Shown here piece after piece: positions 23,836-32,819 of a DNA stretch of 42,710 nt (the first letter of the stretch is position 1; the number at the start of each line of letters is the position of its first letter). The notes beneath the pieces were generated by a model. The model was not told the DNA's origin, ran no database searches, and worked only from the letters and a program-made list of their open reading frames with translations. The DNA is from JAOUEA01 sp035550775 (GTDB taxonomy: Bacteria; Actinomycetota; UBA4738; HRBIN12). The position numbers and the translations under genes were made by a program. The stretch lies in the NCBI GenBank assembly GCA_035550775.1, contig DASZOO010000027.1, positions 1-42,710 of the forward strand, in the 5' to 3' direction.

Positions 23836-26280
23836 ATGCGCGGTGTGTGGTTCTGGCTTCGTTGGGCCGCCCGAGACCTTCGGGCTCGCTGGCCCCAGGT
23901 CGCGGCCATCGCTCTGATCGTCGCCGTGGGAACCGGCGTCTCGGCGGGCCTCGGCAGCATGACCGCTTGGCGCCAGGTCTCCTACGACGAGAGCTACGCA
24001 CTCCTGCGTGCGCACGACATCCGGGTCGATCTCCCGGAGGGCAGCACGGTTGCGGCGGGCACGCTGCTCGATGCCGTCGCCGGCCTGAGCGGCGTCGCGG
24101 TCGCGGAAGAGCGCCTGGTCACCCCGACACAGGTCGACGCGTCCCGAGGGAATCGGACGCTCCTCGTGCCCGGTGCGCTGATCGGGGTCGACGTGGCCCG
24201 CGGTGGTCCACGGATCGATCGTCTCCACGTCACGGGTGGCCGGTCGCTCACCGTCTCCGACGTCACGACTCCGGGCGTGGTCCTCGAGCGCCATTTCGCG
24301 GACGTGTACGACCTGCCTCCCTCGGGTGAGGTGGGCCTCCCCGGCGGGGTTCGCATCCCCTATGTCGGCACGATGTTCACCCCCGAGTACTTCATGGTGA
24401 CGACTGAGTCCGGCTCGTTCCTCGCTGAGTCGAACTTCGCGGTCGTGGTCGCCCCACTGCTGGTGGCGCAACGGCTGGCCGGCGCGGAGGGCCTCGTGAA
24501 CGACCTGGTGGTGCGGCTCGAGCCCGGCGTCGACCGCGATGCTGCGAAGACAGACGTCGCGAACGCGTTGCACGATGCCCTGCCGTCGCTGGCCGCCAGC
24601 ATCACGACGATCGAGGAAGACCCCGCGTACATGGCGCTCTACGGCGACATGGAGAACGACCAACGGACCATGGACGCAGTGGCCTTGCTGATCTTCGGCG
24701 CGGCCGTCCTCGCAGCCTTCAACCTGACGAGTCGGATCGTGGAGGCGAAGCGTCGCGAACTGGGCGTGGGGATGGCGCTCGGCCAGCGACGATGGACGAT
24801 CGCGCTCCGCCCGATGCTGATGGCGCTCGAGGTGGCGCTCCTCGGCGTCGTGTTCGGGATCGGGGTCGGGTTGCTCGTTGCGGTGGGGCTTCGAGACGTG
24901 CTCGAATCGCTGTTGCCGATGCCCGTGTTCCGGACGTCGTTCCAGGCCGACGAGTTCGTCGAGGCAGCGGCGTTGGGTCTGTTGTTGCCGATCGTGGCGA
25001 CGTTGTGGCCCGTGTGGCGAGCCATCCGTGTGCCCCCGGTGGCGGCGCTTCGGACCGGGCACCTCGCCGTCAGGAGCGGTGTGCTCTCACCCTTCCTCAA
25101 GAAGCTGACGCCCCATGGTACGAGCCTCCGCCTGATGCCCCTGCGGAACATCCTGCGGGCGCCGCGTCGAACGATCCTGACCGCGATCGGGCTCGGTGCA
25201 GCGATCAGCGCGATGGTCGGGGTGGTCGGGGGCATCGATTCCTTCAACGCGACGATCGATGCAGGTGTGCAGGAGGTCCGGTCCGGCGCACCCGATCGGC
25301 TCCAGGTGGAGCTGACCGGCATCGTCCCCGTCTCCGAGGGCACGGTCGAGGCGATCGCCATGACACCGGGAGTTCAGGACGCGACGCCGTCGCTGCGGAT
25401 GGGCGGCCAGCTGCTGGGGCAGGAGGACACCCCATCGATCGACGTGATCCTGGAGGTGCTCGATCTCGAGAACGATGTCTGGCATCCGACGATCCGACAG
25501 GCGGTGCCTTCGAGTCACCTTCCCGGCATCGTGCTCGCCGAAGAGGCGGCGCATGATCTCGGCCTCACACCGGGTGATGTCCTGAAGGTTCGTCACCCGG
25601 TGATCGAGGAGGGGGCGACCTCGTTCGGCTCCATCGAGGAGCCGATGCGCGTCGTCGGTGTTCACCCCTATCCCATCCGGTCGTTCGCGTACCTCGACGA
25701 TGCCGATGCCGGTCGGTTCGGTCGTGCCCGTGCGGCGAACGTGGTCATGGTCGCTCCCTCGACGGGTACGGACGTCGAAGCCTTGAAGCGATCGCTCTTC
25801 GAGCTGCCGGGGGTCGCCTCGGCGCAAGCGGCGGACGCGAGCGCGGCAGCGCTGCAGGACCTGATGGAACGGTTCACCGGGATCCTGCGCTTCCTCGAGC
25901 TGTTCGTGTTGCTGCTGGCGCTGCTGATCGCGTTCAACGCTTCGGCGATCAGCGTGGACGAGCGGGCCCGCGATCACGCCACGATGTTCGCCTTCGGGGT
26001 GCGTCCGCTCGCGGTGCTGCGGGGGCTCACCGTGGAAGCGCTCCTGGTCGGGTTCCTCGGGACATCGGTCGGCCTCGGGCTCGGCGTGCTGGCCGTGCGG
26101 TGGATCGTCTCCGGTGCCGCCTCGGACATGCCCGACATCGGCATGATCGTCTCCATCGCTCCATCCACGATCGTGACGACGATCGCCCTTGGTGTGCTCG
26201 CGGTCGGGGCTGCGCCGCTGTTCACCTTCCGGCGGCTTCGCCGCATGGACGTCCCCTCCACGCTGCGCGTCATGGAGTAG
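23836..26280 (+). CDS. ABC transporter permease with two FtsX domains
   Basis: The 814-aa membrane protein has the duplicated layout: an N-terminal helix (VAAIALIVAVGTGVSAGLG), a periplasmic-type loop domain of about 230 residues, an FtsX domain with three helices near residues 275-400, then a second copy beginning near residue 440 (ILTAIGLGAAISAMVGVVGG) with another large loop and three C-terminal helices. These are hallmarks of type VII ABC permeases. Together with the preceding ATPase it forms a probable homodimeric transporter. No membrane-fusion protein gene is nearby. The gene ends 183 bp before the next, in a gap where nothing can be supported. Confidence 0.92.
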   Translation: MRGVWFWLRWAARDLRARWPQVAAIALIVAVGTGVSAGLGSMTAWRQVSYDESYALLRAHDIRVDLPEGSTVAAGTLLDAVAGLSGVAVAEERLVTPTQVDASRGNRTLLVPGALIGVDVARGGPRIDRLHVTGGRSLTVSDVTTPGVVLERHFADVYDLPPSGEVGLPGGVRIPYVGTMFTPEYFMVTTESGSFLAESNFAVVVAPLLVAQRLAGAEGLVNDLVVRLEPGVDRDAAKTDVANALHDALPSLAASITTIEEDPAYMALYGDMENDQRTMDAVALLIFGAAVLAAFNLTSRIVEAKRRELGVGMALGQRRWTIALRPMLMALEVALLGVVFGIGVGLLVAVGLRDVLESLLPMPVFRTSFQADEFVEAAALGLLLPIVATLWPVWRAIRVPPVAALRTGHLAVRSGVLSPFLKKLTPHGTSLRLMPLRNILRAPRRTILTAIGLGAAISAMVGVVGGIDSFNATIDAGVQEVRSGAPDRLQVELTGIVPVSEGTVEAIAMTPGVQDATPSLRMGGQLLGQEDTPSIDVILEVLDLENDVWHPTIRQAVPSSHLPGIVLAEEAAHDLGLTPGDVLKVRHPVIEEGATSFGSIEEPMRVVGVHPYPIRSFAYLDDADAGRFGRARAANVVMVAPSTGTDVEALKRSLFELPGVASAQAADASAAALQDLMERFTGILRFLELFVLLLALLIAFNASAISVDERARDHATMFAFGVRPLAVLRGLTVEALLVGFLGTSVGLGLGVLAVRWIVSGAASDMPDIGMIVSIAPSTIVTTIALGVLAVGAAPLFTFRRLRRMDVPSTLRVME

Positions 26281-26463
26281 GTCCCGGATCCGAGCGGTTC
26301 CCCCTTCGCGAGAGAACCCGATGCGTACACGGCGCCGACAGATGAGCAGCGCCCTTGGCTCTGTTGGGTTCCCCATCCACGTTCTCCGGTTTGGCTGGAT
26401 GGATCCCCTGGTAGCCGCTGTGCCACCGTAGGTCCAGACTGTCGCGGAGAGGCAGCGTGGCAG

Positions 26464-26889
26464 ATGGTCCACATCGTGGGTGAGATCGTCATCGATCGAC
26501 GGGTTGAGGAGGTGTTCGACTTCGTCGCCGATGAGCGCAACCGCTACGACCCGAGGGTGCGACGGGCCGAGAAGCTCACGGCAGGACCGATCGGCGTCGG
26601 AACGCGGTTCCGGTCGGAGACCACCAGCATGGGTCGGCCGATCGAGATGGTGATCGAGATCACAGCCCACGAACGACCGCATCGGCTGGGGTCCTCCACA
26701 CACCTGTCGTCCATGGACATCCACAGCACGCTGTTCTTCGAGCCCGTTCCCGGAGGGACCCGGATGCGATGGTCGTCGGACCTGGAGCCGCGCGGTGTCC
26801 TCAGGCCGGCCAGCCCGCTCGTGGCCTGGATGGGCCGACGACAAGCCCGTGGCATCTGGGCTCACCTCAAGCGCGTCCTGGAGGAGTGA
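26464..26889 (+). CDS. SRPBCC-family (polyketide cyclase-like) protein
   Basis: The 141-aa protein starts with the typical strand-helix of the START/SRPBCC fold (GEIVIDRRVEEVFDFVADER then NRYDPRVRRAEKLT) and ends with the long amphipathic helix (MGRRQARGIWAHLKRVLEE) that closes the ligand cavity. Such proteins bind small hydrophobic molecules or lipids, some with catalytic activity. Four bases separate its stop from the start of the dienelactone hydrolase gene, so the two are probably coupled. A second SRPBCC gene lies at 32820-33263. The ribosome site is weak. Confidence 0.85.
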   Translation: MVHIVGEIVIDRRVEEVFDFVADERNRYDPRVRRAEKLTAGPIGVGTRFRSETTSMGRPIEMVIEITAHERPHRLGSSTHLSSMDIHSTLFFEPVPGGTRMRWSSDLEPRGVLRPASPLVAWMGRRQARGIWAHLKRVLEE

Positions 26890-26893
26890 CCGG

Positions 26894-27610
26894 ATGGGCA
26901 TGGTGACGATCAGCAGAAGGGGCGGCTCGATGGGCGCCTACGTAGCGACGCCCGACGTCGAAGGGCCGTGGCCCGGCGTTGTCGTGATCCACGACGCCCT
27001 GGGGATGACCACCGATCTGAGGAACCAGGCCGACTGGCTTGCGCGAGAGGGCTACCTCGCACTCGCCCCCGACCTCTTCCACTGGGGGAGCCGAATGCGG
27101 TGCCTGTTCTCCACGATGCGAGCCGCGGTCGCCGGCGAGGGACGACCGTTCGAGGATCTCGAAGCCGCCCGCACATGGCTCGCCGGGCACGAGGACTGTA
27201 CCGGCAGGGTCGGAGTGATCGGGTTCTGCCTGGGTGGGGGCTTCGCGCTGATGCTGGCGTCCATGGCCGACTACGGAGCCTCGAGCGTCAACTACGGGGG
27301 CGTGCCGAAGGACGCGATGGCGGCGCTGGAGGGGGCGTGCCCGGTCGTGGGCAGCTACGGAAGCATGGATCGCTCGTTGCGGAACGCCCCCGCCCAGCTA
27401 GAGCGGGTCCTGAGCGAGGTCGGGATCGAGCACGACATCAAGGTCTATCCGCAGGCCGGTCATGCCTTTCTCAACGATCCGGCCCCTGGCGAGCTGCCCC
27501 TGTGGGCGCGGGTGGCGGGAGGATTCGCCAACGCCGGCTACCATGAACCGTCCGCGGCCGACGCCCGCAGGCGCATCGTCTCGTTCTTCAACGCGCACTT
27601 GAAGCCGTAG
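26894..27610 (+). CDS. Dienelactone hydrolase-family protein
   Basis: The 238-aa alpha/beta hydrolase has the family's triad in place: nucleophile C112 in GFCLGGG, D159 in GSMDRS and H190 in QAGHAF. The N-terminal APxxxGPxPGVVVIHDALGM segment and the overall length also fit. Family members open lactones such as dienelactone in aromatic degradation, but many hydrolyse other esters. With the SRPBCC partner four bases upstream, a small lipophilic ester is a reasonable guess. The ATG at 26894 is the first of two close together (MGMVTI). No aromatic-degradation genes are nearby. Confidence 0.88.
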   Translation: MGMVTISRRGGSMGAYVATPDVEGPWPGVVVIHDALGMTTDLRNQADWLAREGYLALAPDLFHWGSRMRCLFSTMRAAVAGEGRPFEDLEAARTWLAGHEDCTGRVGVIGFCLGGGFALMLASMADYGASSVNYGGVPKDAMAALEGACPVVGSYGSMDRSLRNAPAQLERVLSEVGIEHDIKVYPQAGHAFLNDPAPGELPLWARVAGGFANAGYHEPSAADARRRIVSFFNAHLKP

Positions 27611-27617
27611 CTCTCCG

Positions 27618-27635
27618 CACGCCACTCTCGGCGTG
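27618..27635. terminator. Possible terminator hairpin
   Basis: CACGCC and GGCGTG pair around a six-base loop 7 bp after the dienelactone hydrolase stop, before the converging membrane-protein gene. No T-tract is present. Confidence 0.3.
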
Positions 27636-27741
27636 GTGGATCCTCGACTGAACGCGCATGGTGCCATCCGATCGACCCTCGAACCGTTGCTCGCGATCCT
27701 CACCGTGACGACCAGAGACGCGATGGGTGAAGGCCACCGTC

Positions 27742-28206
27742 TCACACCTCCGCGTAACTCAGAGCGGGCCACCGCAGCCAGGCCACCGACAGGACGAAGG
27801 CGTTGATAGCCAGTCCGAGCGCGAGCAGCGGATGGAAGTACAGCGCGAGCAGGGCGGTGGACACCACTGCGCCGGCGATCGCGGCACCGCTCCACCAGCC
27901 CAGGTTGGCGAGGAGCGCGATCCCCGCGATGGCGAACCCCGCGGTCGTCCCGATCATGAGCACCAGCCCTATCGACCGGACCGCTCCCTGTTCGAGGCCG
28001 ATGCTCGAGAGGAGCCAGGGCCGCTCGAGGTGGAAAGGCCATTCGAGGTCGCCGGACTTCTGCGCGGGCTCGGGAACCACGTAGAGAAGGTGTACGAGCC
28101 CGTGGGCGATCAGGAACAGTCCGAGAACGAGCCGAAATCGGGTCGCCAGCCATGCGATCGCGACGAGCACGGCAATGTAAGGGAGCAGGGATACGAAGCG
28201 TCGCAT
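27742..28206 (-). CDS. Small integral membrane protein
   Basis: The 154-aa protein has about five membrane segments (LPYIAVLVAIAWLAT, LVLGLFLIAHGLVHLLYVV, SIGLVLMIGTTAGFAIAG, GAAIAGAVVSTALLALYF, LALGLAINAFVLSVAWL). The HGLVHLLYVV segment contains two histidines inside the membrane. I recognise no named family. The ATG at 28206 lies eight bases after GAGGAG; a GTG three codons upstream overlaps that site. It follows the TetR regulator gene by 48 bp on the same strand and is probably co-transcribed with it. Confidence 0.7.
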   Translation of the reverse strand: MRRFVSLLPYIAVLVAIAWLATRFRLVLGLFLIAHGLVHLLYVVPEPAQKSGDLEWPFHLERPWLLSSIGLEQGAVRSIGLVLMIGTTAGFAIAGIALLANLGWWSGAAIAGAVVSTALLALYFHPLLALGLAINAFVLSVAWLRWPALSYAEV

Positions 28207-28254
28207 ACGAATCACTCCTCTGCCGCATACACGAGACCAGACTGGCTGCCATCG

Positions 28255-28992
28255 TCAGCCCTTCGATGCCCGCCTTGGAGCAGCACGCCGCTCGAACCCG
28301 TCGAGCAGGGCGGCGAGGCCCCATCCGAAGCTCGAGGTCCCGTCGCCGAGCCGGTCACCTTGCCACCGGAGGCCGTACGCCCGGTCGGCCACGTCGTCCA
28401 TCATCGTGGCGAGGATCGGGAAGGAGTTCGGGTCAGCGTCTCTGAGTTGCCGACGCATCGCCTTTCTCAGCGATGGGTCCGGCGCGTGCTCGGAGGGCTT
28501 CGTCTCGAGGATGCTGAAGCCGATCACGTACCCGCACCAGGCGTTGTACGCGTCGACAAGGTCGCGGTCTCGGATGCCTTCATCGCGGAGGCAAGCCAGC
28601 GCGGCTTCGGCGATTCGCATCGAGTTGGGGGTGAGCGTCACCTGCGACGTCAGGACCTCATGCAGGTGGGGGTGCGCCCTGAGCACTTCACGGCACGAAG
28701 AAGATAGGGCTTCAAGGCGAGACCGCGGCCTCCCGCGCGACGTCGCGGACGTCGTGTCGACGTCAGCGAGCACGTGGTCGGCGATCGCGATCAAGAGCCA
28801 TTGCTTGGAGGGGACGTACCGGTACAACGCGCTCGTGCTCGTGCCGAGCTCGCCGGCCAGCGCCCGCATGGAGAGAGCAGCCGATCCCTCTTCATGCAAG
28901 AGCGAGTGCGCGAGCTCAACGATCTTGCGCCCCTCGAGCCGTCGCCGCGTCGGCGCGTCTCGACGAAGCAGCCAATGGCTCGGTTCGCTCAT
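28255..28992 (-). CDS. TetR/AcrR-family transcriptional regulator
   Basis: The 245-aa protein has the TetR DNA-binding domain near residues 18-65: KIVELAHSLLHEEGSAALSM, then RALAGELGTSTSALYRYVPS, with KQWLLIAIADHVL beginning the core. The C-terminal half resembles the ligand-binding domain of the TetR C-terminal 1 group (TetR_C_1-like). The ATG at 28992 is preceded by GGGAGGAG; a second in-frame ATG eight codons upstream has a poor site. It diverges from the DUF4386/hydrolase operon, and the gap between them holds a matching pair of TGGTAACA elements, so it probably represses that operon and itself. Confidence 0.88.
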   Translation of the reverse strand: MSEPSHWLLRRDAPTRRRLEGRKIVELAHSLLHEEGSAALSMRALAGELGTSTSALYRYVPSKQWLLIAIADHVLADVDTTSATSRGRPRSRLEALSSSCREVLRAHPHLHEVLTSQVTLTPNSMRIAEAALACLRDEGIRDRDLVDAYNAWCGYVIGFSILETKPSEHAPDPSLRKAMRRQLRDADPNSFPILATMMDDVADRAYGLRWQGDRLGDGTSSFGWGLAALLDGFERRAAPRRASKG

Positions 28993-29060
28993 CCACTCCT
29001 CCCGACGGATCAGCATCCGGTCCTGGATCGGCTCGTGCGGTGGTCCGGACACCGCTGGCT

Positions 29061-29109
29061 TTGACACCTCCCGTCGGCGAATGGTAACACTGTGTCCTTC
29101 CTGGTAACA
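29061..29109 (+). promoter_or_regulatory. Promoter with paired TGGTAACA operator elements
   Basis: TTGACA (29061-29066) is followed after 18 bp by TAACAC (29085-29090), a plausible sigma-70-type promoter for the DUF4386 gene 76 bp downstream. The octamer TGGTAACA occurs at 29082-29089, overlapping the -10, and again at 29102-29109, exactly 20 bp apart (two helical turns). The second copy is half of an imperfect palindrome with AGCCA. This is the expected position for repression by the divergent TetR protein. Confidence 0.5.
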
Positions 29110-29165
29110 GCGTAGCCACACGCCAACGAACCAATGGTGTATGGGCGAGTCGATCGGAGAGCGCG

Positions 29166-29912
29166 ATGGCATCCACGATTCTCGAGAGGGTAGACAGGGG
29201 TTCGGTCAAGCGGACGGCGCGCATCGCGGGCGTCCTGTACCTGGTGATCTTCATCGTAGCCCCATTCCCTTTCCTCCTCGGCAGAGCGAGCCTCGTGGTG
29301 ACCGGGGATGCCGCAGCGACGGCAGAGAACATCATCGAGTCGGAAACGGTGTTCCGGGTCGGCATGGTCGCCGAGACGGTCGTCTTCCTCGTCGAGATCG
29401 TGCTGGCCGCGCTCCTATACGTGCTGCTTCGGCCCGTGAGCCGACCGCTGTCCCTGGCCGCCGCGTTCTCCCGGGTAGGTGAGGCCGTCATTCAGGCCGC
29501 GAACCTGATGACGAGCATCCTCGTCCTGCTCGTGTTGGGGGGAAGCGGCTACCTCGCGGTGTTCGAGCCCGACCAGCTGGATGCCCTCGCCATGCTGTTC
29601 CTCGACGCGAACGAATTCATGATCCTTATCTGGGGCCTCTTCTTCGGGCTCCATCTGCTGTTGCTCGGCTACCTCGTGTACCGGTCGGGGTTCTGGCCCC
29701 GGGTCCTCGGGGTCCTACTCGTCGCGGCATCGGTGGGATACCTGGCGCAGAGCTGGGTGCACATCATCACATCGCGGTTCGACGACGTGCTCTCCGTGAT
29801 CGTCATCGTGCTGGCCGTCCCAGGGGAGCTCGCGTTCACCGTCTGGCTGCTGTGGAAGGGCGTCGACGTGGATCGGTGGGAACGGCGCGCGATGGACGCT
29901 TCGTACCCGTGA
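29166..29912 (+). CDS. DUF4386-family membrane protein
   Basis: The 248-aa protein has six or seven membrane helices and the DUF4386 opening: VKRTARIAGVLYLVIFIVAP followed by a loop with a conserved-looking serine/threonine region and VFRVGMVAETVVFLVEIVLA. Function in the family is unknown. The ATG is preceded by GGAGAG. Its stop overlaps the start of the hydrolase gene (GTGA), giving a two-gene operon under the probable control of the divergent TetR protein. Confidence 0.88.
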   Translation: MASTILERVDRGSVKRTARIAGVLYLVIFIVAPFPFLLGRASLVVTGDAAATAENIIESETVFRVGMVAETVVFLVEIVLAALLYVLLRPVSRPLSLAAAFSRVGEAVIQAANLMTSILVLLVLGGSGYLAVFEPDQLDALAMLFLDANEFMILIWGLFFGLHLLLLGYLVYRSGFWPRVLGVLLVAASVGYLAQSWVHIITSRFDDVLSVIVIVLAVPGELAFTVWLLWKGVDVDRWERRAMDASYP

Positions 29913-31201
29913 CCGGAACGCCCAAGGAAGTCTCCTTGCCAAGGCGGCTCGGCAGGATCCTTCTCGCCTTGCTCCTGGCGGTCGTCCTGTTGCTCGGGCT
30001 TCTCGGCTGGGTGGGAGCCCTCACGCTCACGATGGTCCCGGGGGAGGAGGCGGTCACGCCTACACACCTCTTCGAGGATGCGCCATTCGGCGCTCCGGGG
30101 CCGCACGCGGCCGGCGTCCGGACGGTCGAGATCGACGCGGCGGAGCCGACCGAGACCACGATGTGGTACCCGGCGTCGACGGAGGGGATCCGTGCCTCAT
30201 CGACCACGTACGCGTACGTCGTCGATCTCCTGGGCCCGATGGCACTCGCGAGCTTCGACGGGGAGGCCCTGAGGGACGCGCCGTTCGATCGGTCGGATCA
30301 GCCGTACCCGCTGGTCGTCTTGTCACCGGGGTTCGCCATCGGTGCCACGAGCTACGCCTGGCTGGCCGAGCACCTCGCCTCCTATGGGTTCGTCGTGGTC
30401 GCCGCCCGGCACGACGAGCAGCTGGATCCATCGGGTCTGTGGCGTGCGACGATCGAACGGCCTCAGGACGTCCGTACCGTGGTCTCGTGGGTGGGTGAGC
30501 AGACAGGGATCGGCGGCGAGCTCGAGGGCGTCGTCGATCCCGGCGCATCGGCCGTGATCGGCCACTCGTACGGGGGCTACACGGCGCTCGCGGCCGGCGG
30601 CGGTCGACTCGACACCTCCCGTCTCGAGCCCACTTGCGCGGCGGCTGCCGCTGCGGATGACCCGATCACCTTCCTCTGCGACGCTCTTCAGCCGCACCTC
30701 GATGACATGGCGCGACTGGCCGGTTTGGATTCCATCCCCGCGGGTCTTTGGCCCGATCAGAGCGTTGCCGGGGTTGACGCCGTCGTGTCGATGGCGGGCG
30801 ACGCCCTGATGTTCGACCGGACGGGCTTGACCGAGCTGGACGTGCCGGTCATGGCCATCGGCGGGACGGGCGACTCGGACTCGCCCTACGAGTGGGGGAC
30901 CGGTCTCGCCTACGAACATGCGGCGGCTCCCAGGAAGGCGGCAGTGGGGCTCCTAGACGCGGAGCACTTCATCTTCACTGGCCCCTGCGAGCAGGTTCGC
31001 CTGTTCCTGAAGGTGTTCGGTGGGGGGTTCTGCTCGGATGGTGGCTGGGACAGGGGCCGGGCGCACGTCCTGATCGGACAATTCGTGACGGCGTTCCTGC
31101 TCGCGGAGCTGCAGCAGGATGCGACGGCCGCGGCTGCGCTGGCGCCCGAGCGGGTGGATCAGTCCGACCTGCGCTATGAGGCGGAGGGCCACGCTCGATG
31201 A
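29909..31201 (+). CDS. Membrane-anchored alpha/beta hydrolase
   Basis: The 430-aa protein begins with an N-terminal membrane anchor (ILLALLLAVVLLLGLLGWV) and continues as an alpha/beta hydrolase of the platelet-activating-factor acetylhydrolase / dienelactone hydrolase type. The nucleophile elbow is GHSYGG with S220; LVVLSPGFAIGATSYAWLAE supplies the oxyanion region, and the histidine is likely the one in LLDAEHFIF. A GDSDSPYEW loop probably holds the acid. The substrate is probably a lipid or ester reached from outside the membrane. The GTG at 29909 overlaps the stop of the DUF4386 gene, so translation is coupled. Confidence 0.85.
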   Translation: MTGTPKEVSLPRRLGRILLALLLAVVLLLGLLGWVGALTLTMVPGEEAVTPTHLFEDAPFGAPGPHAAGVRTVEIDAAEPTETTMWYPASTEGIRASSTTYAYVVDLLGPMALASFDGEALRDAPFDRSDQPYPLVVLSPGFAIGATSYAWLAEHLASYGFVVVAARHDEQLDPSGLWRATIERPQDVRTVVSWVGEQTGIGGELEGVVDPGASAVIGHSYGGYTALAAGGGRLDTSRLEPTCAAAAAADDPITFLCDALQPHLDDMARLAGLDSIPAGLWPDQSVAGVDAVVSMAGDALMFDRTGLTELDVPVMAIGGTGDSDSPYEWGTGLAYEHAAAPRKAAVGLLDAEHFIFTGPCEQVRLFLKVFGGGFCSDGGWDRGRAHVLIGQFVTAFLLAELQQDATAAAALAPERVDQSDLRYEAEGHAR

Positions 31202-31221
31202 ACGCAAGAGGCTGCAGGCCG

Positions 31222-31755
31222 TTAGGACCGCGGCCGGCCTGCCTGCGCGTAGACGAGCTGTACCAGCACGAACGCGGCCTCGAAGAGGTGGAAGACGAGC
31301 GCCGTCGTGTAGAAGGCATCCGCGTGCTCGCGGCTCACCCCCAGGACCGCCAGGATCAACGGGACCTGGATCGGGATCTCGAGGAGCACCCAGAACAAGG
31401 CCGCCCCAACCGGGCTCGTGCGGACTTGAGCGAGGGCGACCTGTCGGTTCTCGGGCCTGCGCAGCGACAGGACGATGAGGCCCCAGTCGAGGAGGAGGTA
31501 CGCGAGGCTGCTCCAGAACCAGAGCGTCCGGTCGGAGACGCCGTACGCGGCGAGCCCGACAGGGATCAGCGCAGCGGCGATCACCGCGAGGCCGATCGTC
31601 ACGACCGCGCGAATCTGTCCGAGCTGCGACGGTTCGACCTCGTCGCGGCCGGTGATGCCGATCAGGGCGGCGAAGCCAACGAAGACGCCAGCGATCTCGG
31701 CGATACCGACGAAGAGCCCGCTGTTCTGGACCACGCGATGCGTCTCAACCTCCAT
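31222..31755 (-). CDS. Integral membrane protein, unknown function
   Basis: The 177-aa protein has five membrane helices (GIAEIAGVFVGFAALIGI, AVVTIGLAVIAAALIPVGLA, LWFWSSLAYLLLDWGLIVL, ALFWVLLEIPIQVPLILAVL, ALVFHLFEAAFVLVQLVYA). The opening QNSGLFVGIAEIAGVFVGFA is a pattern I have seen in uncharacterised bacterial proteins of this length, but no function is known to me. The ATG at 31755 was chosen because the frame upstream reads through the divergent oxidoreductase promoter. It converges with the membrane hydrolase gene, 20 bp away. Confidence 0.72.
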   Translation of the reverse strand: MEVETHRVVQNSGLFVGIAEIAGVFVGFAALIGITGRDEVEPSQLGQIRAVVTIGLAVIAAALIPVGLAAYGVSDRTLWFWSSLAYLLLDWGLIVLSLRRPENRQVALAQVRTSPVGAALFWVLLEIPIQVPLILAVLGVSREHADAFYTTALVFHLFEAAFVLVQLVYAQAGRPRS

Positions 31756-31867
31756 CGTTTCCCGGTCGCCAACCCCGCCGAGCCTCCCCTCGAGGACCGG
31801 GCGGAAGGCGCGCGATGACGGTACATGAGCCTCGGCCCGCCCACAGCCTCCGACGGAGGATGCCCGG

Positions 31868-32755
31868 ATGAAGGCCGTCCTGTTCAAGCGGGCAGGTTCC
31901 GCGGACGGACTCGTCCTCGACGAGATCCCAGAGCCGGTCCCCGAAGCGAACGAGATCCTGGTCAAGGTCCGAGCCGCGAGCGTCACGAGGGGCGACGTCG
32001 TGCTACGCAGGATCCCTCGGATCGTCGCTCGGCTGTTCCGCCTCGGCCGCAAAGCGATCCTGGGGCACGAGTTCGCGGGAGACGTCAAGGCCGTGGGGTC
32101 CGACGTGCGGTTGTTCGAGATCGGCGATCGGGTATTCGGGACGACGACGGGGCTGGGAACCGGTTCGTACGCAGAGTACATCTGCGTGCCCGCAGATGGT
32201 GTCATCACGAGGATCCCCGCCGGCGTCAGGTACGAGGAGGCTGCTCCGATCCCGATTGGCGGCATGACCGCGCTGCACTTCCTGCGGGAGGGAGGCGTCG
32301 GCAGAGGGAAGCTGGTGCTCGTGTACGGAGCATCGGGGAGCGTTGGGACATTCGCGGTGCAGCTCGCTCACCACTTCGGGGCGCATGTGACGGGAGTGTG
32401 CAGCACCTCGAACGTGGAGCTGGTCCGATCCCTCGGCGCCGATGAGGTCATCGACTACACACAGGAGGACTTCACGCAGGGGGGCCGGACCTACGACGTG
32501 ATCTTCGATGCCGTCGGGAAGGCCTCACCGAAGCGCAGCCAGGAACTGCTGACCGTGAATGGGAAGTACGTCTCCGTCAGATCGTCCACGGAGAGGAGGG
32601 AGAACCTGCTCGAGATCGCGGAACTGCTGGACATACGAGCGATCAAGGCCGTCATCGACCGTCGCTATGCGCTCGCGGACGTTCGCGAAGCCCACCGATA
32701 CGTGGAAAGGGGTCGCAAGCGAGGGAACGTCGCCATCACGGTTGCGAAGGAGTGA
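31868..32755 (+). CDS. Medium-chain NAD(P)-dependent oxidoreductase (quinone oxidoreductase-like)
   Basis: The 295-aa protein belongs to the MDR superfamily. The GroES-like N-terminal domain is visible (LVLDEIPEPVPEANEILVKV, GHEFAGDVKAVGS, FEIGDRVFG), followed by a Rossmann domain with VYGASGSVGTFAVQLA and the end-segment EAHRYVERGRKRGNVAI. The cysteine ligands of the structural zinc are absent, so it is a zinc-free enzyme of the quinone or enoyl reductase type. It is slightly short for the family (usually 310-340) but shows no break. GGAGGA six to seven bases upstream fixes the ATG. The divergent membrane-protein gene begins 112 bp away. Confidence 0.88.
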   Translation: MKAVLFKRAGSADGLVLDEIPEPVPEANEILVKVRAASVTRGDVVLRRIPRIVARLFRLGRKAILGHEFAGDVKAVGSDVRLFEIGDRVFGTTTGLGTGSYAEYICVPADGVITRIPAGVRYEEAAPIPIGGMTALHFLREGGVGRGKLVLVYGASGSVGTFAVQLAHHFGAHVTGVCSTSNVELVRSLGADEVIDYTQEDFTQGGRTYDVIFDAVGKASPKRSQELLTVNGKYVSVRSSTERRENLLEIAELLDIRAIKAVIDRRYALADVREAHRYVERGRKRGNVAITVAKE

Positions 32756-32819
32756 CTCCTCGACGCGCTGTCGGTGACGCACCCCACGCGGATAGTCCGG
32801 GCGAGAGAGGTGTTTGGGC

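Noticed and set aside
26321..26431. Short ORF between the ABC permease and SRPBCC genes
   Set aside because: It has a poor ribosome site, no recognisable motif and no coupling to a neighbour.
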